From Enterococcus italicus DSM 15952 (GTDB lineage Bacteria; Bacillota; Bacilli; Lactobacillales; Enterococcaceae): a stretch of DNA of 64,000 nucleotides. The stretch spans positions 1,131,273 to 1,195,272 of the forward strand of contig NZ_GL622241.1 in assembly GCF_000185365.1 (NCBI RefSeq), written 5' to 3'. The notes beneath the pieces are model-generated. The model made no database searches. It saw only the letters and a list, made by a program, of their open reading frames with translations, and was not told the origin of the DNA. The stretch's first letter is position 1, and each line of letters begins with the position of its first letter. Positions 39,437 through 46,272 of this stretch are shown piece by piece. Made by a program: the position numbers and the translations under genes.

Positions 39437-40279
39437 ATGAAATTAATAGTAGAGGATCATTGGCAAACTGATCAGAAACTTATCGATCGTCTTTTTTTTG
39501 AACAACTCGTTAACTATTTAATCAATAAAGCAGAGCAATTGCCGACATTGCGTGATATTAAACAAGCCTTTCCTACTGTGAAAGTCGATCGCGCGATGGA
39601 AAATTACATTCGTCTCGGTCTGATTGCTAGGTCAGAGCGGCGATATAAATTACTGGTACCCATATATCTGCAAGCTGAAACGGATGATGTAATCCGATCG
39701 AAATTTGAGCAAGCAAAGGTGATGATCGCTCCATGGCCGAAAGAGAAAAGAAGAGCGTGGTTTTTCTACCAAGGACAACAACTAGCGACTCATCCGCAAC
39801 TATATCTGACAGACAGTAACAGCCCGCTATTCGTCTTTCGAGAGCTAATTCATGAACAGCTTAAGGTCTATGAACTATCTGATGAAGAGTATGATAAGAC
39901 GATGCCAGCCTATTTTACAGCTATGAGAAGCGGGGCAGAGAATCGCTATGAGCAGTTTTCTTATCTGGGCGATGTTGATCCATCATATTACTTAGATCAA
40001 GTAGCAGTTTTATTTGAAAAATTGCGTACCAATCCCAAACGAATACGTCCGTCGATCTTTTTAAAAAGTCTAGTTGATTTCGGCTTTTTGACAGAAGACT
40101 GTCAGCTTGTTGCTAGTTCTCCAAGTAAAACAGGTGCTCCATCTCAAGAGGATGAGATACTAGCGGATTGTTCACAATTTGAACAGCGGAGCATTTTAGG
40201 TCAGCTCTGGCAATTTTTTGAGGAAGGGGCCTATTCAATCGTCGAACAAGGCGACTATCAGTATGCCACGAGACTATAA
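39437..40279 (+). CDS. DUF1803 family protein
   Basis: 280-aa soluble protein of unknown function. I place it in DUF1803 from its N-terminus (short acidic stretch, then LPTLRDIKQAFPTVKVDRAMENYIRLGLI, winged-helix-like) and from its position after ppaC, where streptococcal DUF1803 genes are commonly found. The body carries WPKEKRRAWFFYQGQ (about 98-112) and SPLFVFREL. No signal peptide or membrane segment. ACTGGAGGTG precedes the ATG. Confidence 0.7.
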   Translation: MKLIVEDHWQTDQKLIDRLFFEQLVNYLINKAEQLPTLRDIKQAFPTVKVDRAMENYIRLGLIARSERRYKLLVPIYLQAETDDVIRSKFEQAKVMIAPWPKEKRRAWFFYQGQQLATHPQLYLTDSNSPLFVFRELIHEQLKVYELSDEEYDKTMPAYFTAMRSGAENRYEQFSYLGDVDPSYYLDQVAVLFEKLRTNPKRIRPSIFLKSLVDFGFLTEDCQLVASSPSKTGAPSQEDEILADCSQFEQRSILGQLWQFFEEGAYSIVEQGDYQYATRL

Positions 40280-40314
40280 TTAATAAGAAATTTTCAGCAA
40301 ATTTTTGCTATTCA

Positions 40315-40323
40315 TGCTATGAT
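40315..40323 (+). promoter_or_regulatory. Extended -10 for the hydrophilic protein gene
   Basis: TGCTATGAT is an extended -10 (TGn plus TATGAT) about 37 bases before the start codon. No -35 is recognisable. Confidence 0.4.
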
Positions 40324-40359
40324 AGTGAAGAAAAATGATACTTTGGAGGGAGCAAGTCA

Positions 40360-41145
40360 ATGGCACACTATTCTGACATTAAGCGAAAGAAAGAAAGATT
40401 TCCGGCTTTTTCTGATGAAGAAGGTGTGAAAAGACGGTCGAACGAAGACTCGTTGACACGCTTTGCATCCGATGATAGCTGGATTATTACCGAACAACAA
40501 ACAGAATCGCTAGTAGAAAAACCAAAAACGATAGTTGAAGAAAAAAACTATCGTCGTCAGCCAAGCGGCGAATCTGCTCAAAGTGCGTTCCATAATCAAG
40601 AGCAAGAAACCCTTGAACGTTTCAAAAGAGCACTACCGACTTATCGTCAGCATGCAGTCAGTGAAACGAAGAAGACAGGAAAAAAAGTACTTTTCGATCA
40701 CCAAAGAACAAATCATGAGCAGTCAGCCAAACAATATGTAGCACCCCGTGAAGGACAAAAGAAGCAGCCAGTTTCAACTGTTAAAAAGGAATATTCAGGT
40801 GGTCGTTCTTACTTTGTACCGAAATTTGTCCCCGCATCACTAATTCCTGATGATCCTGAGCAAAAAATTGCTCCAGCGACACTATACGCTTCGATGAAAA
40901 AAGAACAAGGGAATTATTTATTGTTTGATATAAATGCAGATTATCAAGAGAAAAAACCGGGGGATCCATCTGTTAAACGCTTCAAAAAAACGGAGCAAAT
41001 CACAATGACAAGAAATGAATACAAAGCTGCAATCAAGTCTAAAGATAAAAAACGCAGTATTTTGGATCATTCATTAAATGGCTTAATTCAAGATGGAGAA
41101 AGTCAATTTAAAGAAAATGGGTATTTTAAACCAACAAAGAAGTAA
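40360..41145 (+). CDS. Hydrophilic, probably disordered protein of unknown function
   Basis: 261 aa, not recognised. Very rich in Lys, Arg, Glu, Gln and Ser; no signal peptide or hydrophobic stretch. Residues 1-150 look unstructured. A more conserved-looking middle (about 148-205, YFVPKFVPASLIPDDPEQ then LYASMKKEQGNYLLFD) may be a short folded or binding segment. GGAGGGAGC precedes the ATG and a clear terminator follows, so it is a real monocistronic gene. Partner binding or a role in division or the envelope would be speculation. Confidence 0.65.
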   Translation: MAHYSDIKRKKERFPAFSDEEGVKRRSNEDSLTRFASDDSWIITEQQTESLVEKPKTIVEEKNYRRQPSGESAQSAFHNQEQETLERFKRALPTYRQHAVSETKKTGKKVLFDHQRTNHEQSAKQYVAPREGQKKQPVSTVKKEYSGGRSYFVPKFVPASLIPDDPEQKIAPATLYASMKKEQGNYLLFDINADYQEKKPGDPSVKRFKKTEQITMTRNEYKAAIKSKDKKRSILDHSLNGLIQDGESQFKENGYFKPTKK

Positions 41146-41212
41146 AAAAATGTGAGAAAAGGGGCTATTGAGATAGTCAGAATTGCCATGATGCTGCTTT
41201 TCACAGTTTACG

Positions 41213-41247
41213 AGAGTGTGACGGAAATTTATTACACTCTTTTTTTA
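41213..41247 (+). terminator. Terminator after the hydrophilic protein gene
   Basis: AGAGTGT (41213-41219) pairs with ACACTCT (41234-41240), followed by seven T. Confidence 0.75.
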
Positions 41248-41283
41248 TTTCAATAATAATGTTATGTAAACTTTTAGTTGTGT

Positions 41284-41313
41284 AAAAAAACACCACGCCT
41301 ATAGGAAGCGTGG
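41284..41313 (-). terminator. Terminator of tRNA-Leu
   Basis: On the - strand, CCACGC and GCGTGG form a stem followed by TG and a seven-base T-run, just past the tRNA 3' end. Confidence 0.8.
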
Positions 41314-41322
41314 GGCTGCTAA

Positions 41323-41405
41323 TGCGGACAATGGGACTCGAACCCACACGACCTAAGGCCATACGCCCCTCAAGCGTACGCGTCTGCCAATTCCGCCATA
41401 TCCGC
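41323..41405 (-). tRNA. tRNA-Leu (anticodon GAG)
   Basis: 83 bases. On the - strand the acceptor GCGGATA pairs with TGTCCGC (one G-T), discriminator A. The T-arm is GTGGG-TTCGAGT-CCCAT and the anticodon stem TACGC/GCGTA with loop TTGAGGG, giving anticodon GAG (complement of 41369-41371). A long class-II variable arm fits leucine. CCA is not encoded. It reads CUC and CUU codons. It stands alone between its own promoter and terminator. Confidence 0.95.
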
Positions 41406-41423
41406 AAATGTTACGACTTAGAA

Positions 41424-41452
41424 ATGGTATCGTTTTTTTTAAAGTTTGTCAA
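41424..41452 (-). promoter_or_regulatory. Promoter of tRNA-Leu
   Basis: On the - strand TTGACA (complement of 41447-41452), a 17-base spacer and TACCAT (complement of 41424-41429), 18 bases before the tRNA 5' end. Confidence 0.8.
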
Positions 41453-41559
41453 TGTGAATAGGAAAGATTACTTAAAAATATTTTTCAATACAAATTGCAA
41501 TTTTTAAGAAGATGCCTTAAAGTTGAAACAAACCATTAATTCTGAAAAGAGGATCTGCT

Positions 41560-42777
41560 ATGAGAAACTTTGAAAAATCATCAAAACTAGAGGGCGTAAG
41601 CTATGATGTTCGTGGTCCAGTATTAGAAGAAGCAGAGCGAATGCAAGAAGAAGGCGTAAGCATTTTAAAATTAAACACCGGTAATCCAGCGACATTTGGC
41701 TTTGAGGCACCAAATGAAATCATTCGCGATTTAATTATGAACGTAAGAGCTTCAGAAGGGTATTCTGATTCGAAGGGAATTTTTTCTGCTCGCAAAGCCA
41801 TCGAGCAATATTGTCAATTGGCTAATTTTCCAAACGTGACAATCAATGATATTTATACAGGTAATGGTGTAAGTGAATTGATCACAATGAGTATGCAAGG
41901 ACTGTGCAACAATGGCGATGAGGTGTTAGTTCCGATGCCTGATTATCCGTTGTGGACAGCATCTGTTTCACTCGCTGGTGGCAAGCCTGTTCACTATATT
42001 TGCGATGAGCAAAGTGAATGGTATCCAGATATTGAGGATATTCGCTCAAAAGTAACTCCTAAGACGAAGGCGATTGTATTAATTAATCCTAACAATCCGA
42101 CTGGCGCGGTCTATCCAAAAGAAATTTTATTAGCAATCGTTGAAATTGCCCGTGAGTTTGATTTAATTATTTTTTCTGATGAAATTTATGATCGCTTGTT
42201 GATGGATGGCCTTAAGCATGTACCAATCGCGACATTAGCACCTGATCGTTTTGTCGTGACATTTAGCGGATTATCAAAATCACATCGAGTTGCGGGGTTC
42301 CGTGTTGGTTGGATGGTGCTAAGCGGCAATAAAAAGAATGCGAAAGACTATATCGAAGGATTAAACATGTTGTCCTCAATGCGTCTATGCTCGAATGTCC
42401 TCTCGCAACAAATCGTTCAAACCGCATTAGGGGGCTATCAAAGTGTGGATAAGCTCTTGCTTCCTGGTGGTCGAATTTATGAGCAAAGGGAGTACATCTA
42501 TAATGCGATTAATGACATACCTGGCTTAAGTGCCGTTAAGCCTAAAGCAGCCTTTTATATGTTTCCAAAGATTGATGTCAAACGATTCAATATTACCAAT
42601 GACGAACAGTTCGTTCTGGATTTTCTCCACGAGCATCATATCTTATTGGTACATGGGGGAGGTTTTAACTGGCAACAACCGGACCATTTCCGTATCGTCT
42701 ACTTGCCAAACTTAGAAGAGTTAAGAACGACTGCGACGTCCATGCGTCAATTTTTAGCAACGTATCGTCAAAAATAA
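41560..42777 (+). CDS. PLP-dependent aminotransferase (AlaT/alanine-type, class I)
   Basis: 405-aa fold-type I aminotransferase, expected to make alanine from pyruvate and glutamate or act on related 2-oxo acids. Seen: LNTGNPATFGF (about 38-48), YTGNGVSELI (about 104), NPNNPTGAVY (about 176), SDEIYDRLL (about 206) and the PLP Lys in SGLSKSHRVAGFRVGW (about 240). Length and motifs match the AlaT/AlaA subgroup. AAGAGGATC precedes the ATG. Monocistronic, ended by the hairpin at 42780. Confidence 0.9.
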   Translation: MRNFEKSSKLEGVSYDVRGPVLEEAERMQEEGVSILKLNTGNPATFGFEAPNEIIRDLIMNVRASEGYSDSKGIFSARKAIEQYCQLANFPNVTINDIYTGNGVSELITMSMQGLCNNGDEVLVPMPDYPLWTASVSLAGGKPVHYICDEQSEWYPDIEDIRSKVTPKTKAIVLINPNNPTGAVYPKEILLAIVEIAREFDLIIFSDEIYDRLLMDGLKHVPIATLAPDRFVVTFSGLSKSHRVAGFRVGWMVLSGNKKNAKDYIEGLNMLSSMRLCSNVLSQQIVQTALGGYQSVDKLLLPGGRIYEQREYIYNAINDIPGLSAVKPKAAFYMFPKIDVKRFNITNDEQFVLDFLHEHHILLVHGGGFNWQQPDHFRIVYLPNLEELRTTATSMRQFLATYRQK

Positions 42778-42779
42778 AT

Positions 42780-42850
42780 AGAATCCACGCTCATTCTAGC
42801 AAAACCCTTTCCCAATTGGCTTTGAAATGAATGAGCTGGATTCTTTTTTT
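42780..42850 (+). terminator. Terminator after the aminotransferase gene
   Basis: AGAATCCA-GCTCATTC type left arm pairs with GAATGAGC-GGATTCT across small bulges, followed by a T-run that reaches the stop codon of the convergent DUF2187 gene. Confidence 0.75.
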
Positions 42851-43028
42851 AGTCATTAAGGTCGCTACAATTCTTTTTACTGATGACGATGCGACCATTG
42901 TATTTTTCAGTCAATTCTTGATTCGGATTACTCACACTAATCAAGTAAGAGTTTTCGTATTCTTTCTCCACGATACCATTATACACTGCATTTTCCCATG
43001 TAAAGCTAATTACTGTCTGCTGACTCAT
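42849..43028 (-). CDS. DUF2187 (YkvS-like) small protein
   Basis: 59 aa, single small beta-barrel-like domain. The pattern NAVYNGIVEKEYENSYLISV..ELTEKYNGRIVISKKNC resembles the DUF2187/KOW-like family. ATG at 43028 is chosen because GGGAG lies eight bases before it; an in-frame GTG at 43037 would overlap that site. No membrane segment. Function unknown. Divergent from the Rgg-like regulator, with about 110 bases between them. Confidence 0.65.
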   Translation of the reverse strand: MSQQTVISFTWENAVYNGIVEKEYENSYLISVSNPNQELTEKYNGRIVISKKNCSDLND

Positions 43029-43088
43029 CCCAATCACTCCCTTTTTTCATCTAAAAAAAATAAATACGCTTTCTTTTTTGATAGTATG

Positions 43089-43097
43089 TGCTAAAAT
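43089..43097 (+). promoter_or_regulatory. Extended -10 for the Rgg-like gene
   Basis: TGCTAAAAT (TGn plus TAAAAT). Transcription would begin about 43104, just before the palindrome. Confidence 0.4.
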
Positions 43098-43111
43098 GAA
43101 TAAAATAGAAA

Positions 43112-43125
43112 ATGCGAATTCGCAT
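43112..43125 (+). promoter_or_regulatory. 14-bp perfect palindrome, candidate operator
   Basis: ATGCGAATTCGCAT is an exact palindrome between the proposed promoter and the start codon of the Rgg-like gene. Confidence 0.45.
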
Positions 43126-43140
43126 ATTTGGTGAGGGCTT

Positions 43141-43998
43141 ATGACAAACGAAAAAAGTAGTCTCGGAGAAAAAATAAAAAGACTGAGGAAAACACGAAAA
43201 TTGACACAAAAAATGCTGGCTGATGGTATCTGCTCACAAAGCGTACTAAGTCGAATAGAGAATGATTTAGAAATTCCCAATGTACTCGTATTGAAAAAAA
43301 TCTGTGTGCGGCTGGGTATTACCATGGATCAAATGATGTTTGCTGAATTTAATGAAATTCATCGAATGCAACGATTCTTTGAAAAGGTGAATAATGCGTT
43401 GATTCATCAAGACTACGAACAAATGAATGCACTACTACGCAATGCTCAGATTGCCAATCAAATTTATTTAGATACCGATATGCAGCTGTATTTTTATTAT
43501 CTGGGCACTGTCCAATTTTTTATCGATCAAAATCCTGATCGAGCGATCAATTCGTTGAAGCATAGCTTGTTGTTGACGTATACAGAGAACAAGAAAAGCA
43601 ATATTTCACCGATTGAGATTCAAATTTTGGGCTGTCTTGGCCGGATTTATGCAGATACGAATCAGTTGAAAAACGCAGAACATTATTTATCGCTAAGTAT
43701 TCAGTTGACCATGGATTTGCCAAAGGAGCATGCGAATTTTGAACTCTCTAAAATCTTTTATCATCATAGCCGCTTTTTATTTTTACAAGCTGATTTTTTA
43801 GGGACGATTGATAGCGCCCTGAAAGGAGTTCAATGGGCCATTAGTAAAATGAGCTATTATTATGTTGAAGAATTATTGCAAATTACGGGTGCTGCCTATG
43901 AAAAATTGCAAGAGTATGAGCGCGCACAATTTATGTATGAGAAAGCGCAGTCAGTTCAGATGTTCGCAAAGTTTGAAAATGGTGTATACCTTTCTTGA
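43141..43998 (+). CDS. Rgg/GadR/MutR-family transcriptional regulator
   Basis: 285 aa, the usual Rgg length. Seen: an N-terminal XRE-type helix-turn-helix (about 8-62, LTQKMLADGICSQSVLSRIE) and a C-terminal helical repeat region (about 75-285) of the TPR-like type that binds short peptides in Rgg/PlcR regulators. The start is ATG 43141 with GAGGG just upstream. A 14-bp palindrome lies in the leader. No short hydrophobic peptide gene was found beside it. nagA follows 57 bases downstream with no terminator, so they may be co-transcribed. Confidence 0.88.
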   Translation: MTNEKSSLGEKIKRLRKTRKLTQKMLADGICSQSVLSRIENDLEIPNVLVLKKICVRLGITMDQMMFAEFNEIHRMQRFFEKVNNALIHQDYEQMNALLRNAQIANQIYLDTDMQLYFYYLGTVQFFIDQNPDRAINSLKHSLLLTYTENKKSNISPIEIQILGCLGRIYADTNQLKNAEHYLSLSIQLTMDLPKEHANFELSKIFYHHSRFLFLQADFLGTIDSALKGVQWAISKMSYYYVEELLQITGAAYEKLQEYERAQFMYEKAQSVQMFAKFENGVYLS

Positions 43999-44055
43999 TT
44001 TTCGAACCAAAAAAGAGTACGTTTATCGTATAAATTGTTTAAAGGAGCGATTATC

Positions 44056-45210
44056 GTGAAAGACTATATTTATGCGGACAAGTTCTTTTTCACTTCGGGA
44101 ACAAAAGGGCCGGGCTATTTAGAACTTGTGGATGGCTTGTTTGGTGAGTATTCTGCAGAGTTACCTGAAAAGTTTTCTGGAGAAGTGATCGATTATACGG
44201 GAAAGTGGATTGCACCTGGCTTGGTGGATACCCACATTCACGGCTATGCCAACCATGATGTGATGGATAATGATGCGGATGGGCTAAAAATCATGTCGGA
44301 AAAATTATTGTCTTGTGGTGTTACATCCTTTTTACCAACGACACTCACTTCAAGTCAAGAACGGCTGAAAGAGGTCGCTGCGACCATTGCTAGCGTCAAA
44401 GCGGATGTTACTGGAGCCAAAATTCAAGGGATTTACTTCGAAGGGCCTTTTTTTACAGAAGAACACAAAGGAGCTCAAAATCCAAGCTATTTTGGCGATC
44501 CAGATCTTGATGTCTTTCATGATTGGCAAAAAGCAGCAGAAGGGTTAATAAAAAAAATTGCTTTGGCACCTGAACGTCAAGGGGTAAAAGAATTTGTCAA
44601 GACCGTGACGGATGAAGGGGTTGTCGTTTCACTTGGACATAGTGACGCGACATTGACGCAAGCCCAAGCCGCTGTCGAAGCGGGTGCAAGTGTCTTCGTC
44701 CATGCGTATAATGGCATGCGCGGTCTGAATCATCGTGAACCAGGCATGGTCGGTGCGCTGCTAACGTTGCAGCATGTCTATTCAGAATTAATTTGTGATG
44801 GGCATCATGTACACCCTAAAGCATGTGAGTTGCTTATTGATAAAGTCGGCGCTGACCATATAGCATTGATTACTGATTGTATGATGGCAGGTGGAATGCC
44901 AGATGGAAATTATCAATTAGGTGAATTTCCTGTTGTCGTAAAAGATGGTACGGCTCGCTTATCGGAAGGTAATTTAGCAGGTAGTATTTTAAAATTGAAA
45001 GAAGCCATTAAAAATGTCGTGGCGTGGGGATTAGCGACACCTGAGGAAGCAATTATGATGGGAAGTCTGGTTCCGGCAATGAGTTGCAAAATTGATGATG
45101 TTTGTGGTTCAATCAAAAAAGGACGCGCAGCGGACTTTATTGTTTTGACGCCGCAAATGGATCTATATGCAACCTATCTAGATGGAAGCAAGCGTTACAC
45201 AGCTCAATAA
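44056..45210 (+). CDS. nagA: N-acetylglucosamine-6-phosphate deacetylase
   Basis: 384-aa amidohydrolase giving glucosamine-6-phosphate and acetate; recycles cell-wall and dietary amino sugars. Seen: VDTHIHGYANHDVMD (about 60-74) for metal binding, YFEGPFFTEEHKGAQNP (about 130), LGHSDAT, HAYNGMRG and DGHHVHP, and the catalytic Asp in ITDCMMAGG (about 277). The start is GTG 44056, preceded by AAAGGAG at 44041-44046. Standard length, complete. Confidence 0.94.
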   Translation: MKDYIYADKFFFTSGTKGPGYLELVDGLFGEYSAELPEKFSGEVIDYTGKWIAPGLVDTHIHGYANHDVMDNDADGLKIMSEKLLSCGVTSFLPTTLTSSQERLKEVAATIASVKADVTGAKIQGIYFEGPFFTEEHKGAQNPSYFGDPDLDVFHDWQKAAEGLIKKIALAPERQGVKEFVKTVTDEGVVVSLGHSDATLTQAQAAVEAGASVFVHAYNGMRGLNHREPGMVGALLTLQHVYSELICDGHHVHPKACELLIDKVGADHIALITDCMMAGGMPDGNYQLGEFPVVVKDGTARLSEGNLAGSILKLKEAIKNVVAWGLATPEEAIMMGSLVPAMSCKIDDVCGSIKKGRAADFIVLTPQMDLYATYLDGSKRYTAQ

Positions 45211-45320
45211 GAGAATAGGCTGTGTAACAATCGCTTCGATCAACAAATATACGTAAATTTTTTCAAATATACGGAATGTTTGGCTTGTCGAGTGAGCTGT
45301 TTTGCCACACTATTTATCAA

Positions 45321-45409
45321 GGTTGAGACAGAATTGTAAAATTATAAAAAGACTAGAACATCTAGAGATTGTTTTTCGAACTTTTGGATGTTCTAACCTT
45401 TTGTCAATA
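45321..45409. repeat. Dispersed hairpin repeat, copy 2
   Basis: Lies in the 351-base gap between nagA and the ABC operon, which holds no gene. The flank GAGACAGAATTG (45325-45336) is followed by an A-rich stretch and an imperfect hairpin: arm AGAACATC pairs with GATGTTCT, and the core (AGAGATT / AACTTTTGG) has G-T pairs and one mismatch. AAAAG and CTTTT close the base. The same core occurs at 9.63 and 56.80 kb with other arms. Probably serves as the nagA terminator. Confidence 0.75.
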
Positions 45410-45522
45410 GTAGCTAATTCGTTCGTGCCTTTTTACATATTTTTCAGAATAGGAATACTTCTTTACACCATTTTTTCGCGTTTAATCATAGGTAAGGGTC
45501 ATTCCTTGAAGGTGGCCTTCTA

Positions 45523-45531
45523 TGGTAAACT
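45523..45531 (+). promoter_or_regulatory. Extended -10 for the ABC exporter operon
   Basis: TGGTAAACT (TGn plus TAAACT) lies about 30 bases before the ATPase start codon; no convincing -35. Confidence 0.3.
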
Positions 45532-45561
45532 ACATGTAAAGGATTGGAAGAGGGGAACGTC

Positions 45562-46263
45562 ATGGCGTTGATTGAATTACATAATGAATCTAAGCATTAC
45601 CAGATGGGTAGTACACTTGTTCAAGCGAATGAGAATGTTTCTTTTGAGATAGAATCAGGTAGTATTACGATCATCCTTGGCCCGAGTGGTGCGGGAAAAT
45701 CAACTGTACTGAATATATTAGGTGGTATGGATGTCCCGACGAGTGGTCGCGTGATTGTCGACGAGACGGATATCGCTCAATTTTCGAATAAGCAACTGAC
45801 ACATTATCGCCGAGTGGATGTTGGGTTTATTTTTCAATTTTATAACTTGGTCCCGAATCTGACAGCTATAGAAAATGTTGAGCTTGCAAGCCAGCTCGTA
45901 CCCGATGCATACGATGCCAAAGAGATGCTAGAAAAAGTTGGTCTCGGGCATCGGCTGGCTAATTTTCCCGCACAATTATCTGGTGGAGAGCAGCAGAGGG
46001 TAACGATTGCTCGCGCTTTGGCAAAAAAACCAAAGTTGTTATTAGCGGACGAACCGACTGGCGCATTGGACTATGAAACGGGTAAACAAATTTTGCAATT
46101 ACTTGAGGACGCTGCTAGAAAAGATGGCACCACAGTAGTCATAATCACGCATAATAGTCAGCTGGCTCCGATGGCTAATCGTGTGATTCGTATGAATGAT
46201 GGAAAAGTACAACAGATTTATGATCAGAAAAATCCTATATCCATACAGTCACTAGAATGGTAG
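45562..46263 (+). CDS. ABC transporter ATPase, MacB/LolD type
   Basis: 233-aa ATP-binding subunit working with the FtsX-like permease next to it. Seen: Walker [10 protein letters not shown] (about 39-47), Q-loop [12 protein letters not shown], signature LSGGEQQRV (about 137), Walker [13 protein letters not shown] and the switch His in IITHN. The MacB/LolD family subtype is shown by the FIFQFYNL motif. ATG 45562 follows GAGGGG. The class exports peptides or senses antimicrobial peptides by mechanotransmission; the substrate is not readable. Confidence 0.93.
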   Translation: MALIELHNESKHYQMGSTLVQANENVSFEIESGSITIILGPSGAGKSTVLNILGGMDVPTSGRVIVDETDIAQFSNKQLTHYRRVDVGFIFQFYNLVPNLTAIENVELASQLVPDAYDAKEMLEKVGLGHRLANFPAQLSGGEQQRVTIARALAKKPKLLLADEPTGALDYETGKQILQLLEDAARKDGTTVVIITHNSQLAPMANRVIRMNDGKVQQIYDQKNPISIQSLEW

Positions 46264-46272
46264 GTGAATCGG

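Noticed and set aside
41166-41186. Fourth copy of the GACAGAATTG repeat head
   Set aside because: Only AGTCAGAATTGCC is similar, and no hairpin with the shared core follows, so it is likely chance.
41201-41407. 68-codon - strand frame
   Set aside because: It covers tRNA-Leu and its terminator; the tRNA cloverleaf explains the sequence.
42831-43094. 87-codon + strand frame opposite the DUF2187 gene
   Set aside because: No ribosome binding site. The - strand frame has one and shows a recognisable family pattern.
45302-45571. 89-codon frame before the ABC ATPase gene
   Set aside because: It runs through repeat copy 2 and into the ATPase gene in another frame; no ribosome binding site.
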